Positions 57,333 to 64,000 of a stretch of DNA of 64,000 nt are shown here, one piece after another. The DNA lies in the NCBI RefSeq assembly GCF_021654335.1, contig NZ_AP023423.1:1177001-1241000 (forward strand), written 5' to 3'. Source of the stretch: Sideroxyarcus emersonii (GTDB lineage Bacteria; Pseudomonadota; Gammaproteobacteria; Burkholderiales; Gallionellaceae). The position numbers were made by a program, and so were the translations under genes. Position 1 is the first letter of the stretch. Each line of letters opens with the position of its first letter. A model generated the notes under the pieces. That model did no database searches and was not told where the DNA came from. It was given only the letters and a program-made list of their open reading frames with translations.

Positions 57333-57545
57333 ATGCAGAAGTTCGATTTCTCGATTCTGACGCGCGACGGCCAAAAGGTGGAGAGTATCGTCATTGCGGG
57401 CAATGACGAGGCCGAAGCCGAACGCAAACTGAGGCAGATGTACCGCTATTGCCAGATAGTCAGCTGTAATGCCAAGGATGCCGGGGAAGGCAAGAACCAG
57501 CAAGTCATGTCGGTCGAGGACATCCTGTCCCTGATATCCAAATGA
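57333..57545 (+). CDS. Small conserved-type hypothetical protein
   Basis: A 70 aa soluble protein (ATG 57333; ATG 57327 in the same frame also possible). It contains an IVIAGNDEAEAERKLRQMYR segment (about 20-39) like a small alpha/beta domain, and ends VEDILSLISK. It follows rlmB by 18 bases and is convergent with parA. No function recognised. Confidence 0.6.
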   Translation: MQKFDFSILTRDGQKVESIVIAGNDEAEAERKLRQMYRYCQIVSCNAKDAGEGKNQQVMSVEDILSLISK

Positions 57546-57557
57546 TCCAGGCCGACT

Positions 57558-58325
57558 TCAATCGATAAAGCCGTCGGTCAGCAATTCTTTCAACAGGTCA
57601 TCGTAATCGTGTGCGCCCCGGCTGTCGGGTGCGTGCTCGAACACTGTCTTGTTCATTGCCGGGCTTTCCGCCAGACTGACGTTCTCCGCGATACGGGTAC
57701 GGCAGACATCGGCACCGAAGTGCTCCTCAACCAGTTTCAACACATCCCATGCCATGCGCCGCCTGCCATCGAAACGGGTGAGCAGATAGCGACGGTTGAC
57801 CCGCCGCTTGAGGACCTGCTCAAGGGCGTTCAGGGTTTTTTCGATCTGGAGTGCGCCTTTGGTGGAAAGATGGTCGGCCGAGATCGGCACGATCAGTCCG
57901 CTGCAAGCAAAGATCGCGTTCAGCGATAGCACGCCGACCATGGGGTTGCAGTCGATCACCACCGGATTGTCCTTGCCGCCGAAGCGTTCGGCCTGCAGCG
58001 CGTTGTTGAGCTTGTTCACCACATTGAAACCCTTGCCATACAGCGCGTCTACCTTGGACAGTTCGGTATGGGCGGGGATCACCTTGATCTTGCTGGGCGA
58101 TTCCTGCACCAGCTGTGTCAGGGGACGATTGTTCTGGAACATGCTCAAGACGGTGTCCGCTCCGGACTTTGCCGTGACATTGGCAATGGAACTGAGCTGG
58201 GCCTGGGGGTCGAGGTCAATGCCGTATGTCGCACGGCCGATGCGGGACAATGCGGCAGCGAGGCTGACGGCGGTGGTGGTTTTGCCGACCCCGCCTTTCT
58301 GATTGAAGACAGCAATGATACTCAT
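57558..58325 (-). CDS. ParA/Soj-family ATPase (orphan)
   Basis: A 255 aa P-loop ATPase with the deviant Walker A FNQKGGVGKTTTA at 7-19, Walker A' region VVIDCNPMVG near 122, and the ParA fold. The family places plasmids, chromosomes or protein clusters using a DNA-bound gradient. Walker A' has DCNP instead of the usual DxPP, a small departure. There is no parB or parS beside it, so partitioning of a protein cargo, or another role, is more likely than chromosome segregation. GGGGAC precedes the start. Confidence 0.82.
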   Translation of the reverse strand: MSIIAVFNQKGGVGKTTTAVSLAAALSRIGRATYGIDLDPQAQLSSIANVTAKSGADTVLSMFQNNRPLTQLVQESPSKIKVIPAHTELSKVDALYGKGFNVVNKLNNALQAERFGGKDNPVVIDCNPMVGVLSLNAIFACSGLIVPISADHLSTKGALQIEKTLNALEQVLKRRVNRRYLLTRFDGRRRMAWDVLKLVEEHFGADVCRTRIAENVSLAESPAMNKTVFEHAPDSRGAHDYDDLLKELLTDGFID

Positions 58326-58424
58326 ACGTCCCCGATTCTAGCCGAAATCGGGCCGCAGCATGCGGAATACGCCGCCGGGCGGGAGAAGGTCTGCCTTTCC
58401 CGGAAACGGGTGCCCGGTGGCCTG

Positions 58425-58688
58425 TCAGTTGCGCTTGTACACGATCTGCCTGGTATCGCCCTCGCAGGTGCCGACCACCTTGCCGGCAGCCTCCTTGGCA
58501 GGGGCAGCCGCCACGCCGGATGCCCCTGCCGGGGCCGCGGCCTGGTTGGCGGGAACGATATCCAGCGTATAGGACTTGACACCTTTGGCTTGCAATTTGG
58601 CGTCGATCTGCGACTTGACGTCTTCGCATGAGGCGATGGCAGGAACCGAGAAGCAGAACAGGCAGGCTAGCAATAGCGGCTTAAGCAT
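58425..58688 (-). CDS. DUF1161 family periplasmic protein
   Basis: An 87 aa secreted protein with a signal peptide ending AIASC and the DUF1161 pattern CEDVKSQIDAKLQAKGVKSY, then an Ala/Pro-rich insert, then GKVVGTCEGDTRQIVYKR. The two Cys may form a disulfide. ATG 58688 is selected because AAGGAG lies 8 bases upstream; the frame also has a TTG at 58694. Function unknown in the family. Confidence 0.8.
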   Translation of the reverse strand: MLKPLLLACLFCFSVPAIASCEDVKSQIDAKLQAKGVKSYTLDIVPANQAAAPAGASGVAAAPAKEAAGKVVGTCEGDTRQIVYKRN

Positions 58689-58746
58689 ATACAAGGCTCC
58701 TTTCGAAAGAAAAAACGGAAACGATCATCCGGAGGCAACAGCCAGG

Positions 58747-59244
58747 TCAGCGCAGCAGCTCCTCGATCTTGCGGTTCGCTCCCTGCAGTTTCTTGAACAG
58801 GGCGAGCAGCAACGCTTTATCCATATAAGCTTTGGCTTCGCCGCGCAGGCGGTCAATGCCGGCATGCTTGATCTCGGCTGCGATCACTTGTCCGTCGGCG
58901 ATCACGGTTGCCGAACGCGAGATGGTCTCGTTGGCGAAGAACATGCCCTCGCCGATGCATTCGCCGCTGCGTATCGTGCCGACCACTTTTCTGCTGAAGT
59001 AGACAGTCGCCGTGCCGTAAAGCACGACGTAAAAGACATTCATGTCGTCGCCTTCCGAAGTCAGGCAGTCTCCGGCAGCGAAGGTTCGTATTTCCGCCTG
59101 TTCCGAAATCGGCTTCAGCCATTCGCTGGGGATGGGATCGAAGAACGAACACTTGCGCAATTCGTGGAAGCGGTCAGTGGAAACCTCGTCCAGGCGCTTG
59201 GTAAAACTCGCCAGACTGGCCTGGATGGCATCTAATTCGTTCAT
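58747..59244 (-). CDS. Cyclic-nucleotide-binding domain protein
   Basis: A 165 aa protein with one cNMP-binding domain (about 30-140): the beta roll starting ECSFF-like KCSFFDPIPSEWL, and the phosphate cassette region GECIGEGMFFANETISRSATV, in which GE and R-S-A are kept. There is no helix-turn-helix, so it is not a Crp-type regulator. ATG 59244 follows GGGAGGGGA. It may sense cAMP or c-di-GMP for another protein. DUF3025 is divergent. Confidence 0.8.
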   Translation of the reverse strand: MNELDAIQASLASFTKRLDEVSTDRFHELRKCSFFDPIPSEWLKPISEQAEIRTFAAGDCLTSEGDDMNVFYVVLYGTATVYFSRKVVGTIRSGECIGEGMFFANETISRSATVIADGQVIAAEIKHAGIDRLRGEAKAYMDKALLLALFKKLQGANRKIEELLR

Positions 59245-59356
59245 TTTCCCCTCCCCGGCGGGTGAAACTAAATGACTCAATTCGACAAACATTGCGAAAC
59301 TTACCACAAGCCACGCCGGATGTGTTGCGCCGCGCAATTAGGCTAAACTTGCCGTC

Positions 59357-60208
59357 ATGAGCCCGAACCCCGAATGGCACAAAGATGCCTTGCTGGACAT
59401 GCCGTATTTTGCCCTGCTGCATCCTTTTATCTCCCGCCTTGGAGGCGATGCATTTCCAACCCTGCAGGAGTGCAATGCGCTGCTTGAATGGCGCACTCCT
59501 GCCGTGACCGTGCAGAGCGGGCAGCCTGTGCGATTCGTGGCGCAGGAATACGGTAAACTGCCTTTCGAATCGCAATACGAACCGCGTTGCTACCTGAGGG
59601 GCGAGGTGCCGACGCGGGCGGACAATTGGCATGACTTTTTCAATGCGCTGGTGTGGATGGCCTTTCCCAAAGCCAAGGCGGCAATCAATGCGCGCCACTA
59701 TCATGCGCTGACAGACGGTTCGAAAAGCAGTGACACAGGCATGTCTGGCAGTCGCGGCAGTACGCGCGATACCAGCACCTTGCTGGACGAATCCGGCGTC
59801 ATCGTGGTTTATGCCGATGACGGCTTGGCTCGATTGCTGCGGGATTTCCAGTGGAAGGAGCTGTTCTGGGTGCGGCGTGCGCAAGTGCGGTCCGCCATGG
59901 GGTTCTACCTGTTCGGCCATGGTTTGTACGAGAAAGCGCTGCACCCCTATGTCGGCATGACCGGCCAGGGGCTGCTGCTGGCGACGGAACAGGAATTCTT
60001 CAACTGGACGCCGGAACGGCAACTGGAACATCTGGATGGAAAATTATCCACCTATCTGTCCGACCGCCGGCATCTCGCCAGCACGCGAGAGCTGACGCCT
60101 GTGCCCTTGCTTGGCATACCGGGCTGGGCAGCGGAAAACGAATGTGCCGCGTATTACGACAACAAGGATTACTTCAGGGCAGGCAGGCATGGACGTTCGG
60201 CAAGCTAA
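59357..60208 (+). CDS. DUF3025 family protein
   Basis: A 283 aa soluble protein matching DUF3025, with its signature NWHDFFNALVWMAFPKAKAA near 94-113 and the later MGFYLFGHGLYEKALHPYVGM. The family has no established function; the WHDFFNALVW motif is strongly conserved. It overlaps the start of the following mipA-like gene by 20 bases. Confidence 0.85.
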   Translation: MSPNPEWHKDALLDMPYFALLHPFISRLGGDAFPTLQECNALLEWRTPAVTVQSGQPVRFVAQEYGKLPFESQYEPRCYLRGEVPTRADNWHDFFNALVWMAFPKAKAAINARHYHALTDGSKSSDTGMSGSRGSTRDTSTLLDESGVIVVYADDGLARLLRDFQWKELFWVRRAQVRSAMGFYLFGHGLYEKALHPYVGMTGQGLLLATEQEFFNWTPERQLEHLDGKLSTYLSDRRHLASTRELTPVPLLGIPGWAAENECAAYYDNKDYFRAGRHGRSAS

Positions 60209-60968
60209 AAAAAATCGTTGGGGGCGTTTGCGCGCAATGTTGGGCGGCGCCTTGCTGATCTGCACAGCCGTGGCGGAGGCCGAAGACTTTCCGCAGACCC
60301 TGGAAGGCGACATCGGCCTGGGCAGCTACTATATCCATAGCTACATTCGCAGCAAGCGCGATGAGGTCAGCGTGCTGCCTTATGCCGATTTCGAGTATGG
60401 CAGGATATTTGCGCGGGTAGACACATTCGGTATCAAGACCCTGCCTCTGGGATATGGCCACCTGGAACTGGTGGGCCGGGTCAGCATGGATGGCTTCAGC
60501 ACCGACACGCCTGCCCTGAAAGGCCTGGGCAATCGCGAAACTTCCCTGCCATTGGGGATCGGGACGTTACAGGTGACGCCGCTGGGCGGGTTCATGATCA
60601 ATGCGTTCCACGATGTGCGCAAATCGAATGGCGAATGGCTGGAGGCGATCTATGCGGGCGAGATCGACCTGCCGCAGGTCACGCTATACCCCTTGCTGGG
60701 AGCGGAATACCAGTCCGCCGAATATGTGCGCTATTACTACGGCGTTTCGCCCCAGGAAGTGGCCGCCAGCCAGTATGCTTTGTATTCGCCTTCAGGTTCT
60801 TTCAATGGCCTGTTCGGGCTGATCGGCGACATCAAGTTGAGCGAGCAGTATCACCTGAACTGCTACATACGCCGCAAATGGCTGGGCGATGCGATCCAGC
60901 AGAGTCCGATCGTGGGCCAGAGATATATGGATACCGGGTATGTTTCCTTGAGCTACCGCTTCAAGTAG
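60189..60968 (+). CDS. MipA/OmpV family outer-membrane protein
   Basis: A 259 aa beta-barrel protein with a signal peptide (basic MDVRQAKKNRWGRLR, hydrophobic core, AVAEAE) and the MipA/OmpV strands: GDIGLGSYYIHSYIRSKRDE, LPYADFEYGRIF, and a C-terminus ending VSLSYRFK. MipA binds the murein synthase PBP1B scaffold in E. coli, but OmpV members vary. ATG 60189 lies within the DUF3025 gene, indicating coupling. It converges on hpnE. Confidence 0.82.
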   Translation: MDVRQAKKNRWGRLRAMLGGALLICTAVAEAEDFPQTLEGDIGLGSYYIHSYIRSKRDEVSVLPYADFEYGRIFARVDTFGIKTLPLGYGHLELVGRVSMDGFSTDTPALKGLGNRETSLPLGIGTLQVTPLGGFMINAFHDVRKSNGEWLEAIYAGEIDLPQVTLYPLLGAEYQSAEYVRYYYGVSPQEVAASQYALYSPSGSFNGLFGLIGDIKLSEQYHLNCYIRRKWLGDAIQQSPIVGQRYMDTGYVSLSYRFK

Positions 60969-60986
60969 GCAGTGCATCCTGCCATT

Positions 60987-62354
60987 TCAGGCTTGCCTGC
61001 TCAGCATCTCCGCACAGCGTATGCCGCTGATAACCGCACCTTCCAGCGTGGCCGGATAGTCGCCGGCGGTATAGTCCCCGGCCAGCAGCAGATTGGGAAG
61101 CGCGGTTTGTTGCGCGGGACGCTGCAGGTCGGGCGCGCAACAAAAGGTGGCGCGTTTTTCGGCAATGACCTGGAACCATGCCGGCGTTTCGGTGATACCG
61201 AACTCTTCGCGCAATTCGGTGATGACCTTCTCCGCCAATTCCTTCTGCTCCAATTCCTGGTGCAGTCCTTCCGCGCTGATGACGGCCGCCAGCAGCCCGT
61301 GTTGTCCGGCGATGCGCCCCTTGTCGAACAGCCATTGGCTGAATCGCCGATGCAGCCCGAGCATCGGGTGCGGGAGGGTGATGTGCGGCGGATATTGCAG
61401 GTACACGGTGTAGATCGGCTGGTATTCCAGCGTGTCTATCTGGGCGACCGTGCCGGTGAGCGCGGCGAGGGGCCGCAGCAGCCGGGCGGCGATAGCGGGG
61501 GGCGCGGCGCAGATGACGCGGCTGAAGTTCTGGCTGCCGTCGGCGGTGTGCAGTTCGATGCCGCCGTGGTTCGGTGCGATGCCGGTCACGCCGCTGGAGA
61601 GCAGCACCTTGCCGCCATGCCGCTCGACAAAGGCTGCCGCCCGTTGCGGAAACAGAGCCGTGAAGTCGATGCGCGGCAACAGCATGTCGCTGTCGGCGCG
61701 CGAACGGTTCAGTGCGTCGCGCAGCACGTTCAATAACACCTGTGCGGAGGCCTTGTGGATGGGGGTGTTCAGCGCGGCGATGCACAGCGGTTCCCACAGC
61801 TTCAGCGTTAAGTCGGCGTCCTGGGCATGAAGGGCGAGCAGTGCCGCGACCGTCATGTCTTGGGGCAGGCGGAATCGCATGCGGCGCAATGCGAGCATGA
61901 AACGGGCCGCTTTCATGCGTTCGTCCCAGCTCAGCCCGTCAGCTTTGAGCAGGGCGGCCAGCAGATGGAGCGGGGCAGGCAGGCGGGGAGCCCGGAGCGA
62001 GAAATGGCCGTGCAGATCCAGTTGCAACGGCAGGCGCAGGAAATCCTGCCGGGTGCAGCCGCCTGTCAGTTCGATCAGACGCAGTGTCTCGCGGTAGCAG
62101 CCGAGCAGCAGGTGCTGGCCGTTATCGAGCCGGATGTGGTTATACAGCACCCCGCGCGCTCTGCCGCCGAGTTGCCTGGCGCTTTCAAAGACGGTGACGG
62201 GAATGCCGCGTGCTGCCAGTTCGACTGCGGCAGCCATGCCCGCATAGCCGCCGCCGATGATACCCACAGTCAAACCATGATCTTCACGATTGCTCCCGCT
62301 TCCGTGTGCGGGAGCCGGGGGAGAAGAGGGCGATCTGTTCAGTTCCCGAGCCAT
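60987..62354 (-). CDS. hpnE: Hydroxysqualene dehydroxylase HpnE
   Basis: HpnE is the FAD-dependent enzyme that reduces hydroxysqualene to squalene. The 455 aa protein has the dinucleotide motif VGIIGGGYAGMAAAVELAARG near 29-50, the GGRARG motif of amine oxidase-like enzymes, and a C-terminal LLLAGDYTAGDYPATLEGAVISG-type FAD motif (partly shown). ATG 62354 lies inside hpnD (16-base overlap). Read upstream, the same frame runs through hpnD but that part is not coding. Confidence 0.93.
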   Translation of the reverse strand: MARELNRSPSSPPAPAHGSGSNREDHGLTVGIIGGGYAGMAAAVELAARGIPVTVFESARQLGGRARGVLYNHIRLDNGQHLLLGCYRETLRLIELTGGCTRQDFLRLPLQLDLHGHFSLRAPRLPAPLHLLAALLKADGLSWDERMKAARFMLALRRMRFRLPQDMTVAALLALHAQDADLTLKLWEPLCIAALNTPIHKASAQVLLNVLRDALNRSRADSDMLLPRIDFTALFPQRAAAFVERHGGKVLLSSGVTGIAPNHGGIELHTADGSQNFSRVICAAPPAIAARLLRPLAALTGTVAQIDTLEYQPIYTVYLQYPPHITLPHPMLGLHRRFSQWLFDKGRIAGQHGLLAAVISAEGLHQELEQKELAEKVITELREEFGITETPAWFQVIAEKRATFCCAPDLQRPAQQTALPNLLLAGDYTAGDYPATLEGAVISGIRCAEMLSRQA

Positions 62355-63172
62355 GCCTTGAATGCCAGCCACAGCTTGTAGGTCGGTGTGAGCGAGACCC
62401 GTTCTTTCAGTACATGGCAGCCGCTGGCCACGACTTGATCCAGTGTGGCGCGGTAGATCGCAGCCATGATGAGTCCGGCGCGCTGGGCCTTGCGGTCGAC
62501 CGCGGGCAGATGTTCCAGCGCTTGCTGGTAATAGCGTTGCGCGCGTTCGATCTGGAATGCCATCAGCCTGGCGAACCCTTCGGTCTCGCGCGCGTTGAGG
62601 ATGTCTGCCGCAGTGACCCCGAACCGCTGCATTTCGTCCATCGGCAGGTAGATGCGGTTGCGCCGCGCATCCTCTCCGACATCGCGGATGATGTTGGTGA
62701 GCTGCAAGGCGATGCCGAGGTCGTGTGCGTATTTCAGCGTCTCGCGGTCGGTGTAGCCGAAGATCTCGGCCGACAGCAGGCCAACGACCGAGGCGACGCG
62801 GTAGCAATACAGTTGCAGCGATTTGAAATCGGCGTAGCGCGGCTGGTCGAGGTCCATCTCCATGCCGTCGATGATCTCCAGCAGGTGTTCCTGCGGCAGG
62901 TTGAATTGCCTGACGACAGGCACCAAAGCCTGGGCGACCGGATGCTGGGGCTTGCCGCCAAAGATGGCGGCGACCTCGTTGCGCCACCAGTTGAGCGTGG
63001 CGCGCGCCACATCGGCATCGGAGCACTCGTCCACGACGTCGTCCACTTCGCGGCAGAAGGCATACAGCGCCGTGATGGCGCGGCGCTTGTCCCTGGGCAG
63101 GAAGCGGAAACTGTTGTAGAAGCTGGAGCCGCTGGAAGCTGCCTTGTCTTGGCAATATTCGTCGGGAGTCAT
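62339..63172 (-). CDS. hpnD: Presqualene diphosphate synthase HpnD
   Basis: HpnD joins two farnesyl diphosphates to presqualene diphosphate. The 277 aa protein shows the two Asp-rich motifs of squalene/phytoene synthases: FCREVDDVVDE near 39-49 and NIIRDVGEDARRNRIYLP near 168-185. It starts 2 bases after the hpnC stop. Together with HpnC and HpnE it forms the three-step bacterial route to squalene for hopanoids. Confidence 0.94.
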   Translation of the reverse strand: MTPDEYCQDKAASSGSSFYNSFRFLPRDKRRAITALYAFCREVDDVVDECSDADVARATLNWWRNEVAAIFGGKPQHPVAQALVPVVRQFNLPQEHLLEIIDGMEMDLDQPRYADFKSLQLYCYRVASVVGLLSAEIFGYTDRETLKYAHDLGIALQLTNIIRDVGEDARRNRIYLPMDEMQRFGVTAADILNARETEGFARLMAFQIERAQRYYQQALEHLPAVDRKAQRAGLIMAAIYRATLDQVVASGCHVLKERVSLTPTYKLWLAFKAWLGN

Positions 63173-63174
63173 GG

Positions 63175-63990
63175 TCAGAATCGCAATGGCGCACTTTTGG
63201 CCAGCATGATAACCCAGTCGAACGGGCGCAATACCGGGCGGTGGCGGAACATGTCGTAGTCGGCTGCCTGCAGCTTGTCGAGGATGCGCAGGCCGCCCGC
63301 GATGATCATGCGCATCTCCAGCCCGATGCGTCCGCGGAGCATGCTGCCCAAAGGGGCGCCCTGCAGCATCAGGGTCCGCGCACGGTCGACCTCGAATTCC
63401 ATCAGTGCACGCCAGGCCTCATCGTCGACACCCTGTGCGATCTGCGCCTCCTCGACGCCGAATTTCGCCAGATCTTCCTGTGGCAGGTAGATGCGGCCGA
63501 TGGCGTAGTCCCTGGCTACGTCCTGCCAGAAGTTGATCAATTGCAGCGCGCTGCAGATGGCATCGGAGTAAGCCAGGGCGACCGGTGTGGCTTCTTCGTA
63601 CAGATGCAGCAACAGGTTGCCGACCGGATTGGCCGAGCGGCGGCAGTAGTCCTGCAGCTCGGCGAAATCGGCATAGCGCTTTTTCACCACGTCCTGCGAG
63701 AAGGCGTCGAGCAGGTCATAGAACGGCGGCATCGGCAGCGCATGTGCCTGCACCTCGGCGGCAAGGCGCCGGAACAGGGGGGTGTGGGGGCTTTCATCGG
63801 TTTCGATGCGCTTCAGTTCGGCGCGGAACTCGTCAAGGCGGCGCAAGCGTTCTGCGTCGGGCAGGTCGCCCTCATCGGCGATGTCATCCGCCGCGCGGGC
63901 AAAATGGTAGATCGCGGCCACCGGCTTGCGCAGCCGGCGGGGCATCAGAATGGAAGCGACGGGGAAATTCTCGTAATGGTCGACAGACAT
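63175..63990 (-). CDS. hpnC: Hydroxysqualene synthase HpnC
   Basis: HpnC converts presqualene diphosphate to hydroxysqualene. The 271 aa protein has HFARAADDIADEGD near 28-41 and NFWQDVARDYAIGRIYLP near 152-169 as the metal-binding motifs. It is first in the hpnC-hpnD-hpnE operon as seen here; its promoter would be beyond 63990, at or past the window edge. The squalene-hopene cyclase gene is not in view. Confidence 0.93.
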   Translation of the reverse strand: MSVDHYENFPVASILMPRRLRKPVAAIYHFARAADDIADEGDLPDAERLRRLDEFRAELKRIETDESPHTPLFRRLAAEVQAHALPMPPFYDLLDAFSQDVVKKRYADFAELQDYCRRSANPVGNLLLHLYEEATPVALAYSDAICSALQLINFWQDVARDYAIGRIYLPQEDLAKFGVEEAQIAQGVDDEAWRALMEFEVDRARTLMLQGAPLGSMLRGRIGLEMRMIIAGGLRILDKLQAADYDMFRHRPVLRPFDWVIMLAKSAPLRF

Positions 63991-64000
63991 TACGCCAGGT

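Noticed and set aside
60987..63194. A 735-codon minus-strand frame that looks like an HpnD-HpnE fusion
   Set aside because: The part upstream of 62354 is an off-frame reading of hpnD, giving Arg-rich low-quality sequence. hpnD is complete in its own frame with both Asp-rich motifs.

Overview
The window is a GC-rich, gene-dense chromosomal segment of a Gram-negative betaproteobacterium. The core gene order (rlmN-pilF-rodZ-ispG-hisS-yfgM-bamB-der-hfq-hflX-hflK-hflC-hisZ-purA, then tRNA-Leu, rnr, rlmB) and the hopanoid genes hpnC-hpnD-hpnE suggest Nitrosomonadales, possibly a Gallionella/Sideroxydans-type organism. That placement comes from recognising gene order and protein families; no search was run. 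No transposase, integrase, CRISPR array or rRNA gene was seen, and no gap longer than 300 bases lacks a gene.

Layout. 1-4 kb: mutL (minus) diverges from a tonB-exbB-exbD energy-transduction operon, followed by a tiny secreted peptide. 4.1-9.9 kb: three-gene transhydrogenase (pntAA-pntAB-pntB) joined to a large MASE1-PAS-PAS-GGDEF-EAL c-di-GMP protein. 9.9-13.9 kb: comEC (minus), a DUF2062 protein, two related 36-residue membrane peptides each with its own terminator, and an unknown minus-strand gene. 14.1-28.5 kb: a complete A/V-type rotary ATPase split into two blocks (H/G-C-I, then K-F-E-A-B-D) about 5.9 kb apart. The gap holds a Pal-like lipoprotein, a CLC H+/Cl- exchanger, a small outer-membrane barrel, an aldo/keto reductase, a YeiH-type membrane protein and one or two Cys-rich mini-proteins.

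28.5-38.5 kb: lolD-lolC (minus), an RpfE-like protein, an MscS channel with a cyclic-nucleotide-binding domain, accA-tilS and a dctPQM TRAP transporter. 38.5-57.5 kb: the housekeeping run from ndk to rlmB, with tRNA-Leu(CAG) on the minus strand between purA and rnr. 57.5-64 kb: an orphan ParA ATPase, a DUF1161 protein and a cNMP-binding protein (all minus), a DUF3025-mipA pair (plus), and hpnC-hpnD-hpnE for squalene synthesis (minus).

How the genes fit together. Several loci concern membrane energetics: TonB-ExbBD uses the proton-motive force, Pnt couples it to NADPH, the A/V-ATPase makes or spends it, and the CLC exchanger could compensate charge beside it. Envelope building is also prominent (LolCD, BamB, Pal, RodZ, hopanoid precursors). 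The least explained items are the paired 36-residue membrane peptides, the split ATPase locus with its cargo, the Cys-rich mini-proteins, and a palindromic repeat carried in frame inside mutL.
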